Assembly: GCA_017482495.1 (NCBI GenBank)
Contig: JAFUMU010000057.1
Location: forward strand, 1-35,708
Length of the DNA: 35,708 nt
Origin: Clostridia bacterium
GTDB taxonomy: Bacteria > Bacillota > Clostridia > Oscillospirales > CAG-272
Direction: 5' to 3'
Both the position numbers and the translations under genes were made by a program. This document shows positions 15,457 through 21,953 of this stretch, one piece after another. The notes beneath the pieces are model-generated. The model was not told the origin of the DNA. It saw only the letters and a list, made by a program, of their open reading frames with translations, and made no database searches. Each line of letters opens with the position of its first letter. Position 1 is the first letter of the stretch.

Positions 15457-15534
15457 ATGGTCTGCTCTTTTTTCAGATACAAGAACACACCGTATCATAC
15501 ATATCCCATAGCAGTGGTGACGCTGCACACTTAA
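15457..15534 (+). CDS. Candidate 25-residue small protein
   Basis: A short frame starting MVCSFFRYKN and ending VVTLHT. It is preceded by AAGGAGG with 6 bases to the ATG, the best possible Shine-Dalgarno, and by a plausible promoter at 15367-15394. No long gene occupies the 338 bases between the divergent hydrolase-acyltransferase operon and the tspO terminator, so this is the main candidate there. The peptide has a basic/aromatic N-terminal half and a short hydrophobic C-terminal half, too short for a full membrane span. I do not recognise it. It could be a real small protein, or a leader remnant. Confidence 0.4.
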   Translation: MVCSFFRYKNTPYHTYPIAVVTLHT

Positions 15535-15546
15535 TAGAATATACTC

Positions 15547-15581
15547 AAAAGTCTCCCTACCGTTTTTACGGTAGGGAGACT
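15547..15581 (-). terminator. Intrinsic terminator of tspO
   Basis: GTCTCCCTACCGT (15551-15563) pairs perfectly with ACGGTAGGGAGAC (15568-15580), a 13-bp stem. The T-run needed (TTTT, 15547-15550) is on the minus strand, matching tspO. Confidence 0.88.
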
Positions 15582-15586
15582 CAGCA

Positions 15587-16057
15587 TCAGTTAAGCAGAT
15601 ATATTCCAAGATTCAGATATCCTGCGAAGGTGACCCACAGCAGATACGGCACTAATAGCCATGCAGCGGTCTTCGATATACCTCTGAACGCAAGGATGGT
15701 CATAAGAATAAGCAGCCACAGGGCAAACAGCCACACAAATGCAAACAGATACTTTTCAAGACTGAAAAATATGATCGACCAGAAAAAATTAAAGAAAAGC
15801 TGAAAGCCGTAAAGCCCCAGAGAAAGCACCTTATCAGCGCGCGGTGCATCGGATATATATATCAGATACGAGGAAATGCCCATAAGTATATACAGCACCG
15901 TCCACACCACAGGAAACAGCCATCCCGGAGGCGACAGCGGTGGCTGCTTCACAGCTTCAAATGCTGCCATGCTATCCCCTGTTATAAACGCTGACAAACC
16001 TCCCACCGCAAGCGGTATAAGGATCGCTGCAACAAGCTCTTTCCATTTTATCTTCAT
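15587..16057 (-). CDS. tspO: TspO/MBR family membrane protein
   Basis: A 156-residue integral membrane protein with five predicted helices, the standard TspO fold. Recognisable parts are the loop after helix 1 with KQPPLSPPGWLFPVVWTVLY (about 37-56), which is the strongest family signature, then NFFWSIIFF in helix 3 and a C-terminal PYLLWVTFAGYLNLGIYLLN containing the W-x-x-x-A-x-x-L-N pattern. TspO proteins bind porphyrins and sterol-like ligands and are linked to stress and tetrapyrrole handling. The ATG follows AAAGGGGTG. Just upstream lies a 12-bp inverted repeat (16070-16098) that could be an operator or an mRNA hairpin. The gene ends at its own terminator and looks monocistronic. Confidence 0.95.
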   Translation of the reverse strand: MKIKWKELVAAILIPLAVGGLSAFITGDSMAAFEAVKQPPLSPPGWLFPVVWTVLYILMGISSYLIYISDAPRADKVLSLGLYGFQLFFNFFWSIIFFSLEKYLFAFVWLFALWLLILMTILAFRGISKTAAWLLVPYLLWVTFAGYLNLGIYLLN

Positions 16058-16069
16058 CGAAACACCCCT

Positions 16070-16098
16070 TTTTCCATATATATCTAATATATGGAAAA
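16070..16098 (-). promoter_or_regulatory. Inverted repeat before tspO
   Basis: TTTTCCATATAT (16070-16081) and ATATATGGAAAA (16087-16098) are a perfect 12-bp inverted repeat around ATCTA. It abuts the tspO ribosome binding site, so it could be a regulator binding site or a hairpin affecting translation. Confidence 0.55.
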
Positions 16099-16261
16099 CT
16101 GTGAAAAATATTCACACCGCTTTCTTTATGTAACCAACCTCCTGCCGCAAGAATAAAATAATATCGGGAGCGCAAATTTTAACTGCAATGATTAAAACCT
16201 GCTCCTGTGCGAAATAATAACATCGTAGCAAAGGAAGTTTATAAAAACGGAGAGGAAAACG

Positions 16262-16633
16262 GTGAATATCAGAAGGGGAGACATTTATTATGCTGACCTG
16301 AGTCCGGTGGTAGGCAGTGAACAGGGCGGACTCCGACCTGTACTTATAGTCCAGAATGATATCGGTAACAAATACAGCCCCACGGTCATCGCAGCAGCTA
16401 TTACAAGCAAACTGGGCAAAACAAAGTTACCCACACATATTGATGTTTTTGCGGACAAGGTGGGCCTTCAACGTGATTCCGTAGTCTTGCTTGAACAAAT
16501 ACGCACTATCGATAAAACAAGGCTTAAAGAAAAAATGGGGCATCTGGATGATGCTGTCATGCATCGTGTGGATGAGGCGATCACTGTCAGCTTCGGTCTC
16601 GGTAACAGAGAAAGAACTGACATCACAGGATAG
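16262..16633 (+). CDS. MazF/PemK-type mRNA interferase
   Basis: A 123-residue toxin of the MazF (EndoA/NdoA) family, which cuts single-stranded mRNA at short sequences. The family signatures are all present: [20 protein letters not shown] (about 4-23), [16 protein letters not shown], and [16 protein letters not shown], with the catalytic Arg in the first motif and Thr/Ser of the AAITSK segment. Length is normal and no damage is visible. The start is GTG at 16262 after GGAGAGG, which may lower expression. No MazE-like antitoxin is seen directly upstream: that region holds only the divergent tspO gene and its control region. MazF in this group is often preceded by mazE (ndoAI), so this copy is either orphan or served by an antitoxin elsewhere. 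Confidence 0.93.
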   Translation: MNIRRGDIYYADLSPVVGSEQGGLRPVLIVQNDIGNKYSPTVIAAAITSKLGKTKLPTHIDVFADKVGLQRDSVVLLEQIRTIDKTRLKEKMGHLDDAVMHRVDEAITVSFGLGNRERTDITG

Positions 16634-16695
16634 CATACATTTTCGGTCACCGGTCAGACTTCAGAATTTATTTTTTGGGGAAGGTGTCTTTTTTC

Positions 16696-16738
16696 GGGGG
16701 GATTTTGAGGAAATCCCCCCGCTCCCCCAATCCTTTTT
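16696..16738 (-). repeat. G-rich hairpin repeat, copy R4
   Basis: On the minus strand this reads AAAAAGGATTGGGGGAGC, then GGGGGGATTT, loop CCTCA and AAATCCCCCC, a perfect 10-bp stem. It is nearly identical to R3 at 3981-4022. It lies 62 bases past the mazF stop. On the plus strand there is no T-run after the stem. Confidence 0.75.
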
Positions 16739-16774
16739 AAACTGCGCTCTTGGGTTTGTTTTTCGGCATTACTA

Positions 16775-16965
16775 AAAAGGTTCAGACAGACGGTGGGGCT
16801 CAAATAACACTTTCCGCAAATTGCCATGGGCAATTTGTAAAGATAAGGAGATAAGTCAAGACGGACGGATGAGATCATCCGTCATTCTTGACTTACTCCT
16901 TATCACTGCGACTGCGTCGCAGACGGAAAATGTTATTTAAGCCCCACCGTCTGTCTGAACCTTTT
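16775..16965 (-). repeat. Cloverleaf-forming intergenic element, copy B
   Basis: The outer stem is 42 bp: 16775-16816 pairs with 16924-16965 with only two non-Watson-Crick positions, both G-U if the minus strand is transcribed and C-A if the plus strand is. Inside are three hairpins: CAAATTGCC-ATG-GGCAATTTG (16817-16837); a long hairpin (16842-16904) of 9, 10 and about 8 bp with one bulge and one internal loop; and CTGCGAC-TGC-GTCGCAG (16906-16922). Hairpin order, the 9-bp/3-nt geometry and the GCGAC core of the third hairpin match copy A. Confidence 0.75.
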
Positions 16966-17019
16966 GCGCTCCGATCATTAATAACACAAGCCCACTGTAA
17001 TATATTATAGGTTCTCTGG

Positions 17020-17064
17020 AAAGGGGTTTGGGGGAAACCTCTCTGCGAAAGAGAGGTTTCCCCC
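17020..17064 (+). repeat. G-rich hairpin repeat, copy R5
   Basis: AAAGGGGTTTG followed by GGGGGAAACCTCTC (17030-17043), loop TGCGAAA and GAGAGGTTTCCCCC (17051-17064), a perfect 14-bp stem. With its 5' flank GGTTCTCTGG it matches R1 (3628-3690, opposite strand). Confidence 0.78.
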
Positions 17065-17102
17065 ACATAACTCCCGTTTTAAATTCAAAAATCTAAACCA
17101 TT

Positions 17103-18203
17103 TTAAGCCTTATGTGCGATAGAGGTTACTATCTGTTCCATCTGCTCATATTTATCCCACATATCCTCAGCGAGCTTAAGCTGACATCTTGCGCGGACCA
17201 GGTTATGACCGTCATAGTTTGTCTTAAAGTATTTATCACCTGTTATATAGTCATCAAGGAAGCGGGAAGCGAGCTCGATAGTGATAGACAAAGCACCCAA
17301 TGCCATAGTACCGATCTCCATTTCTGTAAGAGCGCCTGCCGTTTGAGAGATAAATCCCTCAGAAAATGCTCTGAACTTATCAAGATCAAGAGATACCTTA
17401 GTAAGGTCCGGCTCATCCTCTGCCGCGGTATTTGCCGCAAATCTGATAGCATCACCAAAGTCATGCATAGCAAGACCGGGCATAACAGTATCAAGGTCGA
17501 TAACAACGAGAGGCTCGCCTGTTTTCTTATGGAAAAGGACGTTATTGATCTTAGTATCATTATGAGTTACTCTGAGAGGCACCTTGCCCGACTCCTGAAG
17601 CTCTGTCAGCTTAACAGCTATACGGCGCATTGAGCGGATAGTATCTATTTCAGGCATAACCTCAGCAACTCTGCCGCAGGGATCTGCTTCAACATCCTCA
17701 AAGAACTTATCAAGACGCTTTTTTGTATTATGGAAATCAGGTATCGTTACTGCAAGAGAAGCTGCATCATAATCTGAAAGCTGCATCTGGAATTCACCGA
17801 ATGCCTTGCCGGCACTGCGAAGGATATTGAGATCGCTGCAGACATTGAAAGTAACGGAGTCGATATCATTCATTATTCTCCAATAGCTGCCGTCCTCATC
17901 AACATAGTAGTTCTTACCGTCCTCTGTATGATAGAACTTAAGCGCCACTCTTCCTGCAGTGACCTTACCTGCCAGATGCTTGGTAACGCCCTCGATATTT
18001 GACATGATATCAGCAGGATCCTTAAAAACGTATCCGTTGATGCGTTGGATTATATATGAACGGACAGAACCATCGAATCTTCTGTATTTAACTGAATAGG
18101 TGGTATTGATATTGCCGTTTGCCAGCACGTTAAAGGCATACAGCTTACCGTTGATGCGAAAGACCTCACCTATCTTTGCAAGTTTTTTCTGAACACTCTT
18201 CAT
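17103..18203 (-). CDS. Phosphotransferase of the aminoglycoside/NahK-like kinase family
   Basis: About 366 residues from the ATG at 18203, chosen because GGAGG lies 7 bases upstream. It has a kinase-like fold: an N-terminal lobe with NINTTYSVKYRRFDG and IIQRINGYVFKDP, the catalytic loop VTHNDTKINNVLF (Asp and Asn), and the metal-binding VVIDLDTVMPG. The pattern closely resembles N-acetylhexosamine 1-kinase NahK, which phosphorylates GlcNAc or GalNAc at C1 in the lacto-N-biose/mucin sugar pathway. Aminoglycoside or choline kinases are more distant alternatives. None of the usual NahK partners (phosphorylase, UDP-sugar transferase, epimerase) is next to it, so the exact sugar is not confirmed. 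It has its own promoter and ends near a repeat cluster. Confidence 0.82.
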   Translation of the reverse strand: MKSVQKKLAKIGEVFRINGKLYAFNVLANGNINTTYSVKYRRFDGSVRSYIIQRINGYVFKDPADIMSNIEGVTKHLAGKVTAGRVALKFYHTEDGKNYYVDEDGSYWRIMNDIDSVTFNVCSDLNILRSAGKAFGEFQMQLSDYDAASLAVTIPDFHNTKKRLDKFFEDVEADPCGRVAEVMPEIDTIRSMRRIAVKLTELQESGKVPLRVTHNDTKINNVLFHKKTGEPLVVIDLDTVMPGLAMHDFGDAIRFAANTAAEDEPDLTKVSLDLDKFRAFSEGFISQTAGALTEMEIGTMALGALSITIELASRFLDDYITGDKYFKTNYDGHNLVRARCQLKLAEDMWDKYEQMEQIVTSIAHKA

Positions 18204-18259
18204 TAGTAAACCTCCGTTTTTGTGTAAAATCAAGATATCTTGGGTTTATACTTGTTGCT

Positions 18260-18288
18260 ATTTTACCACAATTGCGCAAAGATTACAA
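18260..18288 (-). promoter_or_regulatory. Promoter of the NahK-like kinase gene
   Basis: On the minus strand, TTGTAA (18283-18288), a 17-base spacer and TAAAAT (18260-18265), with a 57-base leader to the ATG. Confidence 0.75.
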
Positions 18289-18327
18289 GTGATTTGTGTC
18301 ATTTTCACTCTGATGGCTGATCCTCTT

Positions 18328-19863
18328 TTACCACTGAGGAATAAGTATGGGGGCCGAGCATTCATCCTTGCGGCGTACGCCGTTGACGCTCTCTATCATA
18401 TCCGCATCGGAAAGATACCTTTTTGCAACATCCCACACCGTTTCCTTATGGTCAGGATAAAATACCTTTATCTGAGCTCCCTCCCTTGCAACGGGAGCTT
18501 TTTTATCAAGCACTACTTTTGTTACGGGAGACAGCTTTGTCTGTTGCATACAGCATATGCTCAGACACAGCTCACAGCTTGCAAACACCGTATCTCCTTC
18601 AAGCCTACCGCTTACATCCGCAACGCTGACCTGAGAGCGCAAAACCGACTTTCCTCCGTCGCTGACAGTCATAGCCTGACACTCATACTTCAAGGGCAGA
18701 GATATTTCCTGACATATAACCTCTCCGTCTGAGGCAATATACGCCTTTATGATACATTTCCCTGTAAACACAGCTTTTCCGTCATTTATCTCAACAGAAG
18801 CTACTGACGCTTCGCAGGACATATCCGTCAGATATTCACCGTTTGCAGGCTTGGTAGTCCTCTTCCCGCTTCCGCTCAAGGTTAGGGGGGAATTAAAACA
18901 GCAAACAGGGCTTATTGAAAAAACATCACTCTTTTCAGCCCTTGATGCCCATGATGTAGAGTATGCATCCTCCACTAAGGTCACCTCTCCCTGTCTTATC
19001 CATTCTGCCTCCATATCATATTCTCCCTCTATCTTCAAGCCTCCCTCTCCGTTCTCCGATACTGTAACAGATGCTACTCTTCCCCATGCTCTGCAGGGAT
19101 CGCCTTCATTACAGCCCTGTGCGGAAACAGTTTCTTCAAAGGGAAGTGTTCCCTTCGCCTGAGCATACATACCGTCAGCCGTAAAAACGAGACACCGCAC
19201 CGCCACCTCACCACGGACGGTAACAGCATCCCTTCTCGCCCTGACCTCAAGTACATTTACCGCTCCGGTACAGGATACCGGCTTTGCCCCCGGCTTATCT
19301 CTTATCTCTCCCTCTGCATTTCCCGTTGCGCTTCCCCTGCCGCACAGCATAACAGGGACCTTACCTCTGAGCATCTGTACACTTGCTCTGTCTGAAAGCC
19401 CGAGAGCTGCTCCTTCTCCGTCACAGCAGGTCATTCTGTATTCCGTTGGCTGATCTGAGTAGACTCTTTGACGCACTCTGCCCCTTATGGATATTTTTCT
19501 CGGGGCAAGAACTCTGCACTGGATATCCTCAGCAGATGCATCTATACAGACCTCGTTCGTCCCTCTCACATCACATGGAAGCTGCAGCTTTCCGCTGTAT
19601 TCGGTTGCATAGGGCAAGGATACAAGAGAGCCGTCCTCTCCTATATAAACAACGGTAAACGCAAGCGCACCGCCAAATTCAAGAGTATCGCCGGAAAGAA
19701 ATTTCGTGTCGGGAAGCGCCTGTGCCGTATAGCTGACTATACGGCGCACCTCAGGGTAATAATCAGGCATGGTGTATTCGCCGCCTGCCTCGCTTACTGT
19801 GGCTACATCAAATTTTGTTTCTGTTACGCGGCTCATTTCGCCGGATCCTGTGATCATATCCAT
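18328..19863 (-). CDS. DUF3794 repeats plus LysM: SipL-like spore coat protein
   Basis: A 511-residue protein made of DUF3794 repeats (about residues 35-165, 175-300 and 315-440) and a C-terminal LysM domain (about 460-511, IKVFYPDHKETVWDVAKRYL). The repeats recur as short strands with phrases such as CRVLAPRKISIRGRVRQRVY and VNVLEVRARRDAVTVRGEV. This is the layout of SipL, which binds SpoIVA during coat assembly in Clostridia. It is the best evidence here that the organism can form endospores, or descends from one that did. The ATG follows GGAGG. Upstream, CATATGTA with an ATAA about 15 bases before it loosely resembles a sigma-E promoter, which would fit mother-cell expression, but the match is weak. 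No other sporulation gene is nearby. Confidence 0.87.
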   Translation of the reverse strand: MDMITGSGEMSRVTETKFDVATVSEAGGEYTMPDYYPEVRRIVSYTAQALPDTKFLSGDTLEFGGALAFTVVYIGEDGSLVSLPYATEYSGKLQLPCDVRGTNEVCIDASAEDIQCRVLAPRKISIRGRVRQRVYSDQPTEYRMTCCDGEGAALGLSDRASVQMLRGKVPVMLCGRGSATGNAEGEIRDKPGAKPVSCTGAVNVLEVRARRDAVTVRGEVAVRCLVFTADGMYAQAKGTLPFEETVSAQGCNEGDPCRAWGRVASVTVSENGEGGLKIEGEYDMEAEWIRQGEVTLVEDAYSTSWASRAEKSDVFSISPVCCFNSPLTLSGSGKRTTKPANGEYLTDMSCEASVASVEINDGKAVFTGKCIIKAYIASDGEVICQEISLPLKYECQAMTVSDGGKSVLRSQVSVADVSGRLEGDTVFASCELCLSICCMQQTKLSPVTKVVLDKKAPVAREGAQIKVFYPDHKETVWDVAKRYLSDADMIESVNGVRRKDECSAPILIPQW

Positions 19864-19952
19864 ATGTTAAAACCTCCGTTTTTTATATACATATGAGCCA
19901 GTAGCCTGAATTATGTTTACCTACGGAGGGACAGCCGATTTTTATTGAGCAT

Positions 19953-19981
19953 TTGACAAATGTGATACCCGATGTTATAAT
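19953..19981 (+). promoter_or_regulatory. Consensus promoter of glf
   Basis: TTGACA (19953-19958), exactly 17 bases, then TATAAT (19976-19981), all perfect matches to sigma-A. The glf ATG is 30 bases downstream. Confidence 0.92.
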
Positions 19982-20011
19982 TTTAATATAATCTGAAAGG
20001 CGGGCTGTATT

Positions 20012-21115
20012 ATGTATGACTATCTGATAGTTGGCGCAGGTCTTTTCGGCGCAGTTTTCGCAAGAGAAATGACTGATATGGGCAAAAAATGCCTTGTTAT
20101 AGATAAAAGAGATCATATTGGTGGCAATATATATACAAAAGAAACAGAGGGCATCAATGTGCATGTGTACGGAGCTCATATCTTCCATACCTCCAATAAA
20201 AGAGTGTGGGACTATGTCAACCGCTTTGCCGCCTTCAACAGATACACCAACAGTCCCATCGCATATTACAGGGGAGAAGTATATAATCTACCCTTCAATA
20301 TGAATACCTTCAGCCGTCTTTGGGGCGTGGTCACTCCCGATGAAGCTAAAGCAAAGATAGAAGAGCAGGTGCGTGAGGCAGGAATAACCGAACCGAAAAA
20401 CCTCAGAGAGCAGGCGATCTCCCTTGTGGGCCGTGATATTTTCGAAAAGCTGGTATGCGGATATACGGAAAAACAGTGGGGAAGAAGAGCAGAAGAGCTT
20501 CCCTCCTTCATCATTAAGCGCCTTCCCGTCAGATTTACCTATGACAATAACTATTTTAATGACAGATACCAGGGCATCCCCGAGGGAGGCTACACAAAAA
20601 TGGTGGAAAACATGCTTTCCGGCATCGACGTAAAGCTTTCCTGTAACTATTTTGAGGACCGTGAAAGGTATAACGCCATGGCACATAAGGTGCTCTTCAC
20701 AGGTATGATAGATGAATATTACGACTATGTGTACGGCGAGCTGGAATACAGAAGCCTCCGCTTTGAAACTGAAGTGTTGGACTGTGAAAATTATCAGGGA
20801 AATGCCGTTGTCAACTATACTGAATACGATGTGCCCTATACAAGAATAATCGAGCATAAGCATTTTGAATTCGGTACTCAGGAAAAGACCGTTATTACAA
20901 AAGAATATCCCACCGCATGGAAAAAGGGCGACGAGCCCTACTATCCCATGAACGACGAAAAAAATAATGCTCTTTATCAGAAATATAAAGAACTTGGAGA
21001 CAAAGAGGATAAGGTCATCTTCGGCGGAAGACTTGGTATGTATAAATATTTCGACATGCACCATGTTGTACACGAAGCTCTTGTGCTGGCTGAAAAGGAA
21101 GCGGAGCTCATATGA
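20012..21115 (+). CDS. glf: UDP-galactopyranose mutase
   Basis: A 367-residue flavoenzyme that converts UDP-galactopyranose to UDP-galactofuranose, the donor for galactofuranose in surface polysaccharides. The FAD-binding start YDYLIVGAGLFGAVFA, HIGGNIYT, the HVYGAHIFHTSNKRVWDYV segment and NLPFNMNTFSRLWG are all hallmarks of the family, as is GYTEKQWGRRAEELP. Length is normal. The ribosome binding site is AAAGGCGG. The stop overlaps the next gene's start as ATGA, so the CBS-domain gene is translationally coupled. No glycosyltransferase or polysaccharide genes flank it, so the glycan it feeds is made elsewhere. Confidence 0.96.
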   Translation: MYDYLIVGAGLFGAVFAREMTDMGKKCLVIDKRDHIGGNIYTKETEGINVHVYGAHIFHTSNKRVWDYVNRFAAFNRYTNSPIAYYRGEVYNLPFNMNTFSRLWGVVTPDEAKAKIEEQVREAGITEPKNLREQAISLVGRDIFEKLVCGYTEKQWGRRAEELPSFIIKRLPVRFTYDNNYFNDRYQGIPEGGYTKMVENMLSGIDVKLSCNYFEDRERYNAMAHKVLFTGMIDEYYDYVYGELEYRSLRFETEVLDCENYQGNAVVNYTEYDVPYTRIIEHKHFEFGTQEKTVITKEYPTAWKKGDEPYYPMNDEKNNALYQKYKELGDKEDKVIFGGRLGMYKYFDMHHVVHEALVLAEKEAELI

Positions 21116-21810
21116 AAAGATGTGAGGAATTTCTTAACCTCTACAGAGATTTAGAGGAATACCTTGCTGCTAAGGCAGGGGGAAGCAGAACAGGTCTCGT
21201 TCAGGATTTTGCAAGTAAAGAGGGACAGAGATACCGCGAAGAGCTGGACGTTTTCAGAGAAATGAGAAACCTGCTGTCCCATCACGGAAAAATAGGCAAC
21301 GAATATATCGTGGAGCCATCAGATGCCGCGGTTGCATTGCTTAGGGAAATACTTGAATTTGCCAAAAATCCACCTGTGGCGATGCAGGCTGCTGTTACCT
21401 ACGACCGGCTCTTCAAGGCTGACTACCGCGACAGGGTCTCATGGGTGGCTGAAAAAATGGAACAAAGAGGATTTTCCCACGTTCCGGTGGTTAACGCAAA
21501 CAGTAGGTTGGTAGGCGTATTCAGTACAGGTACTCTTTTCTCCCTTCTCAGAAGCGGAGAGGAGAGAGATGCAAAGACTCTGCTTCTTGGCGATATTGCA
21601 GAGATCATCAAGCCTGAAAAGCACCTGACGGAGCAGTATGCATTTGTGGACAGTAACGCCACCTGCTATAAAATAAAAAAGCTTTTCAACAGCGAGGGAC
21701 CTGACGTACGCAGAGTTGCGGCGGTTTTTGTGACCGAAGGCGGCAAAAGAAACGGTACACTGCTGGGTATGATAACCCCTTGGGATATTATTCGTCTTGA
21801 CAGTAAATAA
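21112..21810 (+). CDS. HEPN-like domain fused to a CBS pair
   Basis: A 232-residue protein. Residues 1-85 are all-helical and carry EMRNLLSHHG, in which R52 and H57 make the Rx4H pattern of HEPN domains, many of which are RNases or nucleotide-binding helpers. Residues about 92-230 contain two CBS motifs, with GFSHVPVVNANSRLVGVFS in the first and VRRVAAVFVTE...GMITPWDII in the second. CBS pairs bind adenine nucleotides and switch a partner domain. Its start overlaps the glf stop (ATGA), so it is coupled to UDP-galactopyranose mutase. A family of HEPN-like/CBS proteins seems to exist in other bacteria, but I know no assigned role. A nucleotide-gated RNase, or a simple sensor of energy state, are both possible. 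Confidence 0.8.
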   Translation: MKRCEEFLNLYRDLEEYLAAKAGGSRTGLVQDFASKEGQRYREELDVFREMRNLLSHHGKIGNEYIVEPSDAAVALLREILEFAKNPPVAMQAAVTYDRLFKADYRDRVSWVAEKMEQRGFSHVPVVNANSRLVGVFSTGTLFSLLRSGEERDAKTLLLGDIAEIIKPEKHLTEQYAFVDSNATCYKIKKLFNSEGPDVRRVAAVFVTEGGKRNGTLLGMITPWDIIRLDSK

Positions 21811-21811
21811 A

Positions 21812-21882
21812 AAGAAAGATTCCCCTTTTACAGGAAGTTGCTGTATTCCGCTATGCCAACTCCTTTTTGGGGGAATTTTCTT
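21812..21882 (+). terminator. Long imperfect hairpin after the CBS gene
   Basis: AAGAAAGATTCCCC (from 21812) pairs with GGGGAATTTTCTT (to 21882), with an inner AGGAAGTTG against CAACTCCT. The 3' arm is T-rich, so it probably ends glf-CBS transcription. Confidence 0.65.
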
Positions 21883-21902
21883 GTATAAATTGTAACGTTT
21901 GT

Positions 21903-21932
21903 TTGACAAAAGCTATATATATATGATACAAT
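21903..21932 (+). promoter_or_regulatory. Promoter of pepD
   Basis: TTGACA (21903-21908), an 18-base AT-rich spacer and TACAAT (21927-21932), 21 bases before the ATG. Confidence 0.8.
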
Positions 21933-21953
21933 AGTAGGAACCGGAGGTCTATT

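Noticed and set aside
15240..15488. An 82-codon minus-strand ORF upstream of the hydrolase fusion
   Set aside because: No ribosome binding site, and it overlaps the promoter region of the fusion gene; its translation matches nothing I know.
16775..16965. A tRNA-like gene, because of the cloverleaf
   Set aside because: No T-loop, anticodon arm or acceptor-end pattern is present, and the arms are far too long.
20288..21073. A 261-codon minus-strand frame opposite glf
   Set aside because: It mirrors a recognised UDP-galactopyranose mutase; no start signals or motifs.
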